A stretch of 64,000 bases of DNA from Flavobacterium sp. Root186 (lineage in GTDB: Bacteria; Bacteroidota; Bacteroidia; Flavobacteriales; Flavobacteriaceae): contig NZ_LMHW01000016.1 in the NCBI RefSeq assembly GCF_001428525.1, positions 1 through 64,000 on the forward strand, given 5' to 3'. The notes beneath the pieces are model-generated. The model saw only the letters and a list, made by a program, of their open reading frames with translations. It was not told the origin of the DNA and searched no databases. Position numbers and translations under genes: made by a program. This document shows positions 8,452 to 16,647 of the stretch, piece by piece (position 1 is the stretch's first letter; every line of letters starts with the position of its first letter).

Positions 8452-9078
8452 TTAAAAGTCTTTTCCTCTCGTACCTGTAACTAAGTTAAAGGAGTTGATT
8501 TTCTGATCTTGTAAAATATCCATAATTTTTTTAATTTTTGGATATTCTTCTTTAGCATCTCCTTTAATTGCAATCTGCAATTCTTTATCATCTAGATCAA
8601 TCGCAGCTCTTCTTGAAACTAACAACCATTCTTTTAATTGATTATCTAAAGAATCGATTGGAATTCCAGGTTGATCCGCTTTTACTCTTTCAGCTGAAGT
8701 CATACCAATGATTTGTTTTAAACTTGTTACAGGAACACCGAAGTCATCCATTAAAGCAAATTTAGTTTTATCATCTTCTGAAAAAGTTACACCGAATTTT
8801 GCTCCCATTCCTTCAAGAGTTCTTTTACGAATCTCTCTACCTTTTAGGTCAAAAAACACTTTGCTTTTCCCATCTTTATCTTTACCTACTGTAATAATTG
8901 CCAAATCAGTATCTGGTAATTTAAATTCAGCAACAGATGCAGGCATATCTACAGGAAGTGCTTCAGGCACCTTAGCAGTAGCGGTCAAAATAAAGAACGT
9001 AAGCAAAAGGAACGCAACATCACACATGGCAGTCATATCTGTCGATGTTGACTTTTTTTTCATTTTTATTTTAGCCAT
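8452..9078 (-). CDS. exbD: biopolymer transport protein ExbD (first copy)
   Basis: ExbD/TolR family protein of 208 residues. The N-terminus MAKIKMKKKSTSTDMTAMCDVAFLLLTFFILTA gives the basic cytoplasmic tip and the membrane helix with the conserved Asp near residue 19. The periplasmic domain (about 40-208) is longer than in the second copy and ends in an ExbD-like beta-strand region (LQIAIKGDAKEEYPKIKKIM). It follows exbB by 55 bases. Two exbD genes in tandem are common in Bacteroidota. Confidence 0.93.
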   Translation of the reverse strand: MAKIKMKKKSTSTDMTAMCDVAFLLLTFFILTATAKVPEALPVDMPASVAEFKLPDTDLAIITVGKDKDGKSKVFFDLKGREIRKRTLEGMGAKFGVTFSEDDKTKFALMDDFGVPVTSLKQIIGMTSAERVKADQPGIPIDSLDNQLKEWLLVSRRAAIDLDDKELQIAIKGDAKEEYPKIKKIMDILQDQKINSFNLVTGTRGKDF

Positions 9079-9133
9079 TCTCTTTTATTTTATTTTGATA
9101 TAATTAATTGTAATTATTAATATCAAAAATTAA

Positions 9134-9958
9134 TTATTGTTTCAAACTTCCTCTGAATCTTCTGTAAGTATTCACGATTGTAGTACCAGCCTCATCGATA
9201 GAGTAAGTTAAATCGTCAATTTTAGCAGTAAAGAAGTTGTAAGAAACAATTGCTAAGATAGATGTAGAGATACCTGTTGCAGTGTTGATAAGTGCCTCAG
9301 AAATACCAGTTGCAAGAGCAGCTTGGTCAGGAGTTCCAGCAGAAGCTAACGCACCAAACGCTTTAATCATACCTGATACAGTTCCTAATAATCCTCCTAA
9401 AGTTCCTAATGATACTAAAGTAGAGATAATAGTCATATTTTTTTCTAACATTGGCATTTCTAATGAAGTTGCCTCTTCGATTTCTTTGTGGATTACTTCT
9501 GAAGCTTCTTCACTGTTGAAACCTTCTTTTTTAACGTCTTGATATTTAATCAAAGCAGATTTAATTGCGTTTGCAACTGAACCTTGTTGTTTGTCACATG
9601 AAGCGATAGCAGCCTCGATGTTTCCTTCTTTAATACTTCCTTGAACGCTTTTCATGAATTTGTCAAGGTTAGCTTTTCCAGCAGCTTTACCGATAACAAT
9701 GAATCTTTCAATTGAAAAAACAACAACCATTAAAAACATACCTAATAATACTGGTACAATAAATCCTCCTTTATAAACTTGTCCTAATGTATTGATTGGA
9801 TGTCCAGTTTCAGGGTTCCCTCCTTCGAAGTTAGCAGAATCTCCCATGATTACTTTCCAAATAAACACCCCAACCAAAATACACGCTACAATAATGATTC
9901 CTGTAATCATCCCTCCTCCATTTGAAGTGCTTTCTTTTTTAACTTTAACGTTTGCCAT
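9134..9958 (-). CDS. exbB: MotA/TolQ/ExbB proton channel protein
   Basis: First gene of the operon, 274 residues. After a Ser/Gly/Lys-rich tip there is one membrane segment (about 17-40), a second (about 68-90), a cytoplasmic domain with KEIEEATSLEMPMLEKNMTIISTLVSLGTLGGLLGTVSGMI, and the long C-terminal pair of helices with GISEALINTATGISTSILAI. The Thr and Gly residues lining the channel are conserved. The extra N-terminal hydrophobic segment makes it longer than enteric ExbB, as is usual in Bacteroidota. Confidence 0.93.
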   Translation of the reverse strand: MANVKVKKESTSNGGGMITGIIIVACILVGVFIWKVIMGDSANFEGGNPETGHPINTLGQVYKGGFIVPVLLGMFLMVVVFSIERFIVIGKAAGKANLDKFMKSVQGSIKEGNIEAAIASCDKQQGSVANAIKSALIKYQDVKKEGFNSEEASEVIHKEIEEATSLEMPMLEKNMTIISTLVSLGTLGGLLGTVSGMIKAFGALASAGTPDQAALATGISEALINTATGISTSILAIVSYNFFTAKIDDLTYSIDEAGTTIVNTYRRFRGSLKQ

Positions 9959-10338
9959 TTTTTTAAATTTTAATAGTTTTAAATAATTTTTATTTTTTAG
10001 TTATATTTAACTTGTAGGGTAGCAAATTTATACGTTTAGTTTAAATAAAAAAACTTTTTTTAATTTTATTGAAGGAAATTTAACGTCAAATTAAAAAATA
10101 TCTCATTAATTTGTCTGCAACATTTTTATGATAAAACAAAAAAAAAGGCGAATAGTAAAAAAATTACAACGTTTTAGTAAATATTCAATCATTCCGTTGA
10201 AATCTTCTTAAAAAGCTGCGAATTTATTTTTTATGTCAATTTCAATCAAAAAAAGCATTTTCCTACTAAAAAAAAGATAGTTAAATTGTTAAAAAACCAA
10301 ACAAAACCCTTATAATCATCTAAATTACAAATAAAAAC
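9959..10338. promoter_or_regulatory. divergent promoter region of exbB operon and HerA-like gene
   Basis: A 380-base, very AT-rich intergenic region with many A and T runs. On the minus strand TAAATTTG at 10023-10030 matches the -7 consensus about 65 bases before the exbB start; no clean TTG is seen at -33. I could not pick a convincing promoter for the rightward gene at 10339. No gene, RNA or long repeat is visible. Confidence 0.42.
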
Positions 10339-11856
10339 ATGAATAAAAAAGATAATTTCATTCAGGACATAAACAATGGTTATTCTGCTAAAGGTGACTC
10401 TATAATTCTTGGCGGTGCTATTTTAGATGGAGAGGCAATTGGCGATGCTCATGTCAAGATTCCCTTAAAAACATTAAACCGCCATGGTCTTATCGCCGGA
10501 GCAACGGGAACTGGAAAAACAAAAACAATTCAGGTTTTTTCTGAGCAGTTATCAAATGCCGGAATTCCTGTTTTAATGATGGATATTAAAGGTGATTTCA
10601 GCGGTATCGCAAAAGAAGGAAAAGAGGAAGGTTTTATTACCGAGCGTCACGCTAAAATAAATGTACCTTATAATGTAGCTGCATTTCCAGTTGAATTAAT
10701 GTCATTATCTAAACAAAACGGAGTTCGTCTGCGCGCTACAGTTTCAGAATTTGGTCCAGTTTTGTTTTCGAGGATTTTAGACTTAAATGATACTCAGGCC
10801 GGAGTTGTTGCGGTTATCTTTAAATATTGTGATGATAAACAAATGCCTTTGCTGGATTTAAAAGACATTAAAAAAGTTATCAATTATATTACGGAAGAAG
10901 GTAAAGAAGAAATCGCCGCGAGTTATGGCAAAATTTCAACTGCTACAACCGGAACGATTCTTAGAAAAATTATTGAACTGGAGCAGCAAGGCGGTGATTT
11001 GTTTTTTGGCGAATTGTCTTTTGACACTGATGATTTAATGCGAATTGACGAAAACGGAAAAGGCTACGTAAATATCATCCGCTTAACGGATATTCAGGAT
11101 AAACCAAAATTATTCTCTACTTTCATGTTAAGTCTTTTAGCAGAAATCTATCAAAAAATGCCTGAAAAAGGAGATGCAGAACAGCCTGAATTGGTAATCT
11201 TTATTGATGAGGCACATTTAATCTTTAATGAAGCCAGCAAAGCATTATTAGAACAAATTGAAACGATTGTAAAATTAATTCGTTCAAAAGGTGTCGGTGT
11301 TTATTTTGTTACTCAAAACCCAATGGATGTTCCGAGTGGTGTTTTGGCACAATTAGGATTAAAGATTCAGCATGCGCTTAGAGCTTTTACTGCAAATGAC
11401 CGTCAGGCAATTAAAAAAACTGCAGATAATTACCCAACCTCTGAATATTATAAAACCGATGAATTGCTGACAAGTTTAGGAATTGGAGAGGCTCTGGTAA
11501 CAGCTCTAAATGAAAAAGGAGTTCCAACCCCTCTTGTTGCCACAATGATGCGTGCGCCGCAAAGCCGAATGGATATTTTATCGGCTTCAGAAATTGAAGA
11601 AATAAACAACAAATCGAAATTAGTAAAAAAATACGGCGAAGAGATTGACCGTGAAAGCGCCTTCGAAATCTTAACTCAAAAAATAGCCGACGCTAATGAA
11701 GCCGCAGCGCAACGAGAAGAAGAAGCTCCGACAAAATCCTCAAAAGCAGAACCAAGCACGGCAAGTGTTGTGGGTAAATCTGTTTTAAAAGTGGTAACAA
11801 GTGCTACCTTTATAAGAGGCGTATTTGGCGTATTGACCAAAATCTTTAAGAAATAA
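10339..11856 (+). CDS. HerA-like helicase/DUF853 family ATPase
   Basis: P-loop ATPase of the HerA/FtsK superfamily, DUF853 (YjgR-like) branch, 505 residues. Walker A GATGTGKT is at 54-61 and Walker B LVIFIDEAH at 285-293. VYFVTQNPMDVPSGVLAQLGLKIQHALRAFTANDRQAI (about 320-360) is a hallmark of the branch. MDIKGDFSGIA near 88 is also typical. The C-terminal 60 residues are Ala/Glu-rich followed by a hydrophobic, basic tail. YjgR-type proteins are widespread but their role is not settled; DNA translocation is assumed. The gene stands alone and ends at a terminator-bearing repeat shared with kmo. Confidence 0.85.
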   Translation: MNKKDNFIQDINNGYSAKGDSIILGGAILDGEAIGDAHVKIPLKTLNRHGLIAGATGTGKTKTIQVFSEQLSNAGIPVLMMDIKGDFSGIAKEGKEEGFITERHAKINVPYNVAAFPVELMSLSKQNGVRLRATVSEFGPVLFSRILDLNDTQAGVVAVIFKYCDDKQMPLLDLKDIKKVINYITEEGKEEIAASYGKISTATTGTILRKIIELEQQGGDLFFGELSFDTDDLMRIDENGKGYVNIIRLTDIQDKPKLFSTFMLSLLAEIYQKMPEKGDAEQPELVIFIDEAHLIFNEASKALLEQIETIVKLIRSKGVGVYFVTQNPMDVPSGVLAQLGLKIQHALRAFTANDRQAIKKTADNYPTSEYYKTDELLTSLGIGEALVTALNEKGVPTPLVATMMRAPQSRMDILSASEIEEINNKSKLVKKYGEEIDRESAFEILTQKIADANEAAAQREEEAPTKSSKAEPSTASVVGKSVLKVVTSATFIRGVFGVLTKIFKK

Positions 11857-11864
11857 AAAACATT

Positions 11865-12007
11865 AAACCATATAAGTTATATAAGTTCATTTAATTTATA
11901 TGTCTAATTATGTGGAGTTCCTAAATAGTAAACCCGACAGGTTTTAAAAACCTGTCGGGTTTACTATACACAAAGTATTATATTAACTTATATAACTTAT
12001 ATGGTTT
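11865..12007. repeat. aaaccatataagttatataag inverted-repeat element enclosing a terminator
   Basis: Left arm 11865-11894 and right arm 11983-12007 share the core accatataagttatataag in opposite orientation. A cccgaca hairpin lies between them. The element fills the gap between two convergent genes. Related copies are at 32640, 47739 and 59347. Confidence 0.75.
11930..11962. terminator. bidirectional cccgaca hairpin terminator
   Basis: Perfect 15-bp stem (aaacccgacaggttt / aaacctgtcgggttt) with a 3-base loop between the convergent HerA-like gene and kmo. Confidence 0.85.
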
Positions 12008-12016
12008 TAAAAAAAA

Positions 12017-13360
12017 TTAGGCGTTTTGCAGCAACTCCAGAATTTTATTTTCAACTTCTGGTGAGTTCCAGATATTTTCTATGTTCTCCAGTTTTAAAAC
12101 TTCTTCCATAATTCCGTTTTGGAAATCTCCAATTGCCAATGCTTCTGCATACGGACGGTCACTAAATGTAACACGGCTGTAAAGCGGAATCCATTTATCT
12201 GGATGTTTATCTGAAAAGACTTTCTCTATTTTCTTTTGTAATAAGAATTTTTCATCTGCTGTTTTGGTACTCATTTCCATGAAATTTCGGTACGAAAGTT
12301 CAGCAATCGCATCGGCATTTGGTTTACGCGAAATTTGATATTCAGAGAAAATCTTTTTCCAGTCGTTTCCAAATTTCTCGATCATTTCGTTCAGAACCGT
12401 AATATCTTCAAAACCGGCATTCATTCCTTGTCCGTAAAACGGAACAATGGCGTGGCAGGCATCTCCAATTAAAGCAATTTTATCTTCGTAAGTCCACGGA
12501 AAACATTTCATGGTTACCAAAGTACTTGTTGGATTTTTAAAGAAATCATTTGCCAGTTCCGGAATCACTTCAATCGAATCCGGGAAGTTTTTCTCAAAGA
12601 AATCTTCTACCATTTTACGATCTGTAAGCGACTCAAAAGAATTAGCGCCTTCAAAAGGCATAAATAAAGTACAGGTAAAACTTCCGTCAAGATTAGGAAG
12701 CGCAATTAACATGTACTCGCCTCTCGGCCAAATATGAAAAGAATTTTTGTCTAATTTATGCGTTCCGTCAGCTTTTGCAGGGATATTCAATTCCTTATAA
12801 CCCATATTTAAAAATTCCTGCGAATAATTAAACATGCTCTGACGCTGCATTCTGTGGCGGATTCTCGAAAAAGCTCCATCGGCACCAAAAACCATATCGT
12901 ATTTTCGTTCTTCCCACTCACCTCTTTCACTTTCGCCAATGTGCAAAGTTGCATCACTTAATGTTACGTCCCAGATTTTTTGTTCGAAATAAAATTCAGC
13001 TCCGGCATTTTCGGCCAAATCAATCATTTTTCTGTTTAATTTCCCTCTGGAAATCGAATAAATCGATTCGCCTTCCTGCCCATAATTCTGAAAATTGAGT
13101 TTATCGACCAAATGAATGGCACGTTTACCCATAGGAATTGCAATTTCCCGAACTGCATCACCAACTCCAACCCCGTCAAGCGCTTTCCATCCACGATTAG
13201 ACATTGCAAGATTAATAGAACGGCCAGAAAAATTTATTTTTCGAATATCAGGACTGCGATCATAAACATGAACCGTGTGACCTGCTTTTTTAAGATAAAT
13301 TGCCAACAGCGATCCTACAAGTCCAGAACCTACAACAGCAATTTTTAGAGAAGTTTGCAT
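12017..13360 (-). CDS. kmo: kynurenine 3-monooxygenase
   Basis: FAD-dependent aromatic hydroxylase that adds a hydroxyl group at position 3 of L-kynurenine using NADPH and O2, in tryptophan breakdown and de novo NAD synthesis. The N-terminal dinucleotide fold is VVGSGLVGSLLA with KAGHTVHVYDR. The second FAD motif LIGDACHAIVPFYGQGMNAG lies near residue 297. NLAMSNRGWKAL and the MFGADGA-type DG motif are also present. At 447 residues the length is normal. Kynureninase (kynU) is encoded 17 kb away at 29947; no tryptophan or kynurenine formamidase gene is in the window. Confidence 0.93.
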   Translation of the reverse strand: MQTSLKIAVVGSGLVGSLLAIYLKKAGHTVHVYDRSPDIRKINFSGRSINLAMSNRGWKALDGVGVGDAVREIAIPMGKRAIHLVDKLNFQNYGQEGESIYSISRGKLNRKMIDLAENAGAEFYFEQKIWDVTLSDATLHIGESERGEWEERKYDMVFGADGAFSRIRHRMQRQSMFNYSQEFLNMGYKELNIPAKADGTHKLDKNSFHIWPRGEYMLIALPNLDGSFTCTLFMPFEGANSFESLTDRKMVEDFFEKNFPDSIEVIPELANDFFKNPTSTLVTMKCFPWTYEDKIALIGDACHAIVPFYGQGMNAGFEDITVLNEMIEKFGNDWKKIFSEYQISRKPNADAIAELSYRNFMEMSTKTADEKFLLQKKIEKVFSDKHPDKWIPLYSRVTFSDRPYAEALAIGDFQNGIMEEVLKLENIENIWNSPEVENKILELLQNA

Positions 13361-13572
13361 CGGGGAAAATCTAATATATAAGATCGTAAAAATAAGTAAT
13401 AATTGTACATAAGCTTTAAATTACAACAAATATTTAACCTTAAAGACCAATATTTATTGGGGCAAGACACCTGTTTTCATAACAAAATCCTATTTTAATA
13501 GATTTATTTAGATTCTCAAAAGAAGTAATTTCGCTACAGAAAACTATTAACCCATTATAATTAATAACCACG

Positions 13573-14166
13573 ATGAACAGCGAAATTTTACAATCAGAAA
13601 TCATTTTAGAAAATGAAAGTGTATTATTAATTCCGTTTGAGAACGAAAGAAACATCGAACTCAAAGAAATTATTTTTGATGACGAAATCTGGAAATATAT
13701 GGGAATGTATGTTCGCAGCGATGCCGATTTCGAAAATTACATTCAAAGCACCTTAAAACAAAAAGCAGACGGAGTTTGTTATCCCTTTCTTATTATAGAC
13801 AAAGCTACAAACAAAGTTGCCGGAAGTACGCGTTACGGATATTTAAATCATGCGAGCCAAAAATGTGAAATTGGCTGGACCTGGTACGGAAAAGATTTTC
13901 AGGGAACTGGTTTAAACAAAGCCTGTAAATATGAATTACTAAATTTTGGTTTCGAAAATATTCAATTTAAGAGAATACAATTTAGCGCTGATCTTGAAAA
14001 CTTAAGATCGCAAAGAGCTATTGAAAATTTGGGAGCTTTAAAAGAAGGTTTATTTAGAAATAATTATATCGATTCTGAAGGAAATAGTAAAGACGATGTT
14101 TATTATAGTATAATTTTAGAGGAATGGCAGAATACTAAGCGAGATTATTTTGGGGAGTTTGAATAG
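13573..14166 (+). CDS. GNAT family N-acetyltransferase (RimJ/RimL-like)
   Basis: A 197-residue acetyltransferase of the GNAT fold. The pattern of RimL-type enzymes is seen: LIPFENERNIELKEIIFDDEIWKYM at the N-terminus, KVAGSTRYGYLNHASQKCEIGWTWYGKDFQGTGLNKACKYELL (acetyl-CoA-binding loop near 115-122), then FKRIQFSADLENLRSQRAIENLGALKEGLFR, the usual C-terminal motif. The acceptor could be a protein N-terminus or a small molecule and cannot be told. It stands alone between kmo, which diverges from it, and the KAP ATPase 59 bases downstream. Confidence 0.88.
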   Translation: MNSEILQSEIILENESVLLIPFENERNIELKEIIFDDEIWKYMGMYVRSDADFENYIQSTLKQKADGVCYPFLIIDKATNKVAGSTRYGYLNHASQKCEIGWTWYGKDFQGTGLNKACKYELLNFGFENIQFKRIQFSADLENLRSQRAIENLGALKEGLFRNNYIDSEGNSKDDVYYSIILEEWQNTKRDYFGEFE

Positions 14167-14225
14167 AAATCGCTATAAGTATTGTAATAGAAAAATAGTA
14201 CCTTAGCTCTATATTCAAAATCATT

Positions 14226-15689
14226 ATGACTAAGCAAAAATTACTTTCAAACTTAAGGATCGAAAAACTAGATAAAAAAACAGATTACCTTGGCATCATT
14301 GATAAAGGGGAAATAATGAGAGATTTTTTAATCGGGAGTAAAGATTCTTTTGATGAAATTAAAATGTTTTCTCTTTACGGAGATTGGGGAAGTGGAAAAA
14401 GCAGCTTAATGAAATATTTAGAGAATGAATTACAATCTGAATTTAATACTTTCTTTTTTGAAGCTTGGGAATTTGAAAAAGATGAAAATTTAGCAATGTC
14501 ATTACTAGATTTTATTAGAATTAAGAGTAATAGTTCATCCGAAACTTTTTATTCTGATTTAATAAAATTCGGTGCAAGAATACTAAGAGGAATGGGAAAA
14601 TCACTAAAACTTAACATCCCTTTGTTTCCTGGTGGTCCTGAACTTGAAATAGATTCTTCTCCTTTTATTGAAGAAATCTCAAAAACTGAGGAACCTACTT
14701 TTTACCAAGCACTAGAAAATTTTAAAATAGATTTTAGAAGGCTAGAAGACTTTCTTACTAGAGAAGGGAAACCTAAATATAATATTGTTTTTATAGATGA
14801 TTTAGATAGATGTGAACCCGAACAAGTACTAAATCTTATGTCTGCAATTAAATTATTTTTTACATATGGTCAAAAGACAATTTTTCTTTGTGGAATAGAC
14901 AGAAAAGCAGTTCAAGAAGCCGTAAAAACAAAATATGGTAAAATTGTTAAATCAAATGAATATTTAGAAAAAATATTTGACATTTCATTTTCAATGCCTG
15001 AACATACTGATTTAATTAAACTAATAAATTTTTATTTTGACAATCAATCCTATAACATAGCAGGAGAAAAAGATTCAATAAACAATTTTATAAATATTTT
15101 TTTCAAAGAACTTGAATTTACAAATCCAAGACGTGTAAAAAAAGTTTTAAATAAATTTCAAATGCTTAGAGATTTTAAGCAAATGAAATCTAATAAATCT
15201 GAAAATTTTCCCAATATAGACATGAAAAACAAGTCTGAAAAGGGTTTATTTGAAACCATAATCGTTTTGTACTTAATCATTTTACATGAATTTTTCCAAT
15301 CTGATTTTGATTCTTTTTTAGATTTTGATAAAAAAAGGGGAACTTATAGTTTATCAGCAATTGACACAAGTAATTTCAGTAATATAAATGAAATTATTAA
15401 AAAAAATTATTCTAAAACTCCATTCTCCGATATATATGCATATACTTCCGGATCTAGTCCAATATCTTTGGCTTGTTTTTTCATTTGTCTAAGTCCTTTC
15501 AATATAAAAAAAATCAGCTATGATCATTTAAGTGTATCTCATGCTCATGAAATAGAAATTTCACAAAAACATATTGACTTTTTATTTTATAAATATATCA
15601 ATAAAAAAAGTCCTGCAAGCTGGCTAAAAAATAGTCAAAACACTTCCTCACTAAATTCAATTAAACAGCTAATAAAAAATATCTTATAA
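14226..15689 (+). CDS. KAP family P-loop NTPase
   Basis: A 487-residue protein with a KAP-type NTPase domain: Walker A GDWGSGKSS at 52-60, then Walker B and the family DxxDR motif in FIDDLDRCEP at 189-198. KAP proteins often carry membrane helices between the two motifs; here that insert (about 100-155) has none, so the protein is probably soluble. The C-terminal half (about 260-487) is helical, Lys/Asn/Phe-rich and unlike anything I recognise. Codon use is strongly A/T-ending compared with flanking genes, and there is no partner gene, so recent transfer is possible. Some KAP NTPases act in phage defence; that is only a hypothesis here. Confidence 0.8.
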   Translation: MTKQKLLSNLRIEKLDKKTDYLGIIDKGEIMRDFLIGSKDSFDEIKMFSLYGDWGSGKSSLMKYLENELQSEFNTFFFEAWEFEKDENLAMSLLDFIRIKSNSSSETFYSDLIKFGARILRGMGKSLKLNIPLFPGGPELEIDSSPFIEEISKTEEPTFYQALENFKIDFRRLEDFLTREGKPKYNIVFIDDLDRCEPEQVLNLMSAIKLFFTYGQKTIFLCGIDRKAVQEAVKTKYGKIVKSNEYLEKIFDISFSMPEHTDLIKLINFYFDNQSYNIAGEKDSINNFINIFFKELEFTNPRRVKKVLNKFQMLRDFKQMKSNKSENFPNIDMKNKSEKGLFETIIVLYLIILHEFFQSDFDSFLDFDKKRGTYSLSAIDTSNFSNINEIIKKNYSKTPFSDIYAYTSGSSPISLACFFICLSPFNIKKISYDHLSVSHAHEIEISQKHIDFLFYKYINKKSPASWLKNSQNTSSLNSIKQLIKNIL

Positions 15690-15778
15690 TGTTTTTTTAT
15701 CAAAAATTATCTGATAGAATATTTTTAACTCAAAAGGATATTTTTTATATTTAAAATTGTCAAAGCAAAGAACCAAAA

Positions 15779-16573
15779 ATGAACCTCTACTCAGAACATT
15801 ATGTAACCCAAAAAACTGAAAGGTTCGTCAATAAAATTTGGTGTTTAGACAACAGCATCGGCGAAAGCCTGATTGAAAATAAACTCGTTTTACCAAATGG
15901 CTGTTTTAATCTCGCCATTGTAACTGGGAACGCTATAGAAGTTCATACCAGTAAAAACAAATATGAAATGAACGAAGGTGTTTACTTTTGTTCGCAAATG
16001 ACCAATAAAGTTTTGGTGAATATTCAGCCGAAAACTAAAGTCACTATAATACAGTTGCATACGTGGACACTTTCGATGTTTCCAAAATATGATTTAAGCA
16101 ATTTTACAGATTCTATTCTTAAAATTAATCCTGAAGAATTGCCTTTTAAAGTTCAAACTGATGCCGAAATTGAAACTTTATTAAAGACAATAAATGCTTA
16201 TTTTGAAGAATTGTCTGATTTGCATTCAGCTAAAAATGTAATTGAAAGAATCTGTGAAGTCATTAAAAATCAGGATTCAGCAATTTCGGTTTCAGAAATC
16301 AGTAAAGATTTAAAATCATCGCAGCGATTGCTGCAGATTAAATTTAAAACGGCAACCGGACTTACGATTAAAAAATACATTCAAATTTTGAAGTTCAGAA
16401 AATCAGTCGATCAAATGGTAAATTCAGATTTGGAAAAACTAAAACTAACTGATGTTGCACTTTACAATAAATATTTTGATCAATCGCATTTTATAAAAAA
16501 GTTTAAAGATGTAACGAAAACAACGCCAAAGATGTTCGATCCCAATTCGTACTTTCTTTCGCAAAAAAGATAA
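15779..16573 (+). CDS. AraC family transcriptional regulator
   Basis: A 264-residue regulator. The N-terminal sensing domain (about 1-150, beta-rich, DUF6597-like, with LVLPNGCFNLAIVTGNAI) is followed by an AraC-type DNA-binding domain at about 165-255. The first helix-turn-helix is ISVSEISKDLKSSQRLLQIKFK; the second is LTDVALYNKYFDQSHFIKKFKDVTKTTPKMF. The ligand is unknown. The serine hydrolase gene starts 74 bases downstream in the same direction and is the obvious candidate target, though no operator was identified. Confidence 0.88.
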   Translation: MNLYSEHYVTQKTERFVNKIWCLDNSIGESLIENKLVLPNGCFNLAIVTGNAIEVHTSKNKYEMNEGVYFCSQMTNKVLVNIQPKTKVTIIQLHTWTLSMFPKYDLSNFTDSILKINPEELPFKVQTDAEIETLLKTINAYFEELSDLHSAKNVIERICEVIKNQDSAISVSEISKDLKSSQRLLQIKFKTATGLTIKKYIQILKFRKSVDQMVNSDLEKLKLTDVALYNKYFDQSHFIKKFKDVTKTTPKMFDPNSYFLSQKR

Positions 16574-16647
16574 GTTTTCGCTTTTATACTATTTTTCATA
16601 TTTTGATTGATGTAATATTGCAAATCATTAATCATCAATCAATCACA

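Noticed and set aside
13440-13664. Minus-strand frame of 74 codons overlapping the start of the GNAT gene.
   Set aside because: Overlaps a certain coding region and has no family likeness or signal peptide; treated as a shadow.
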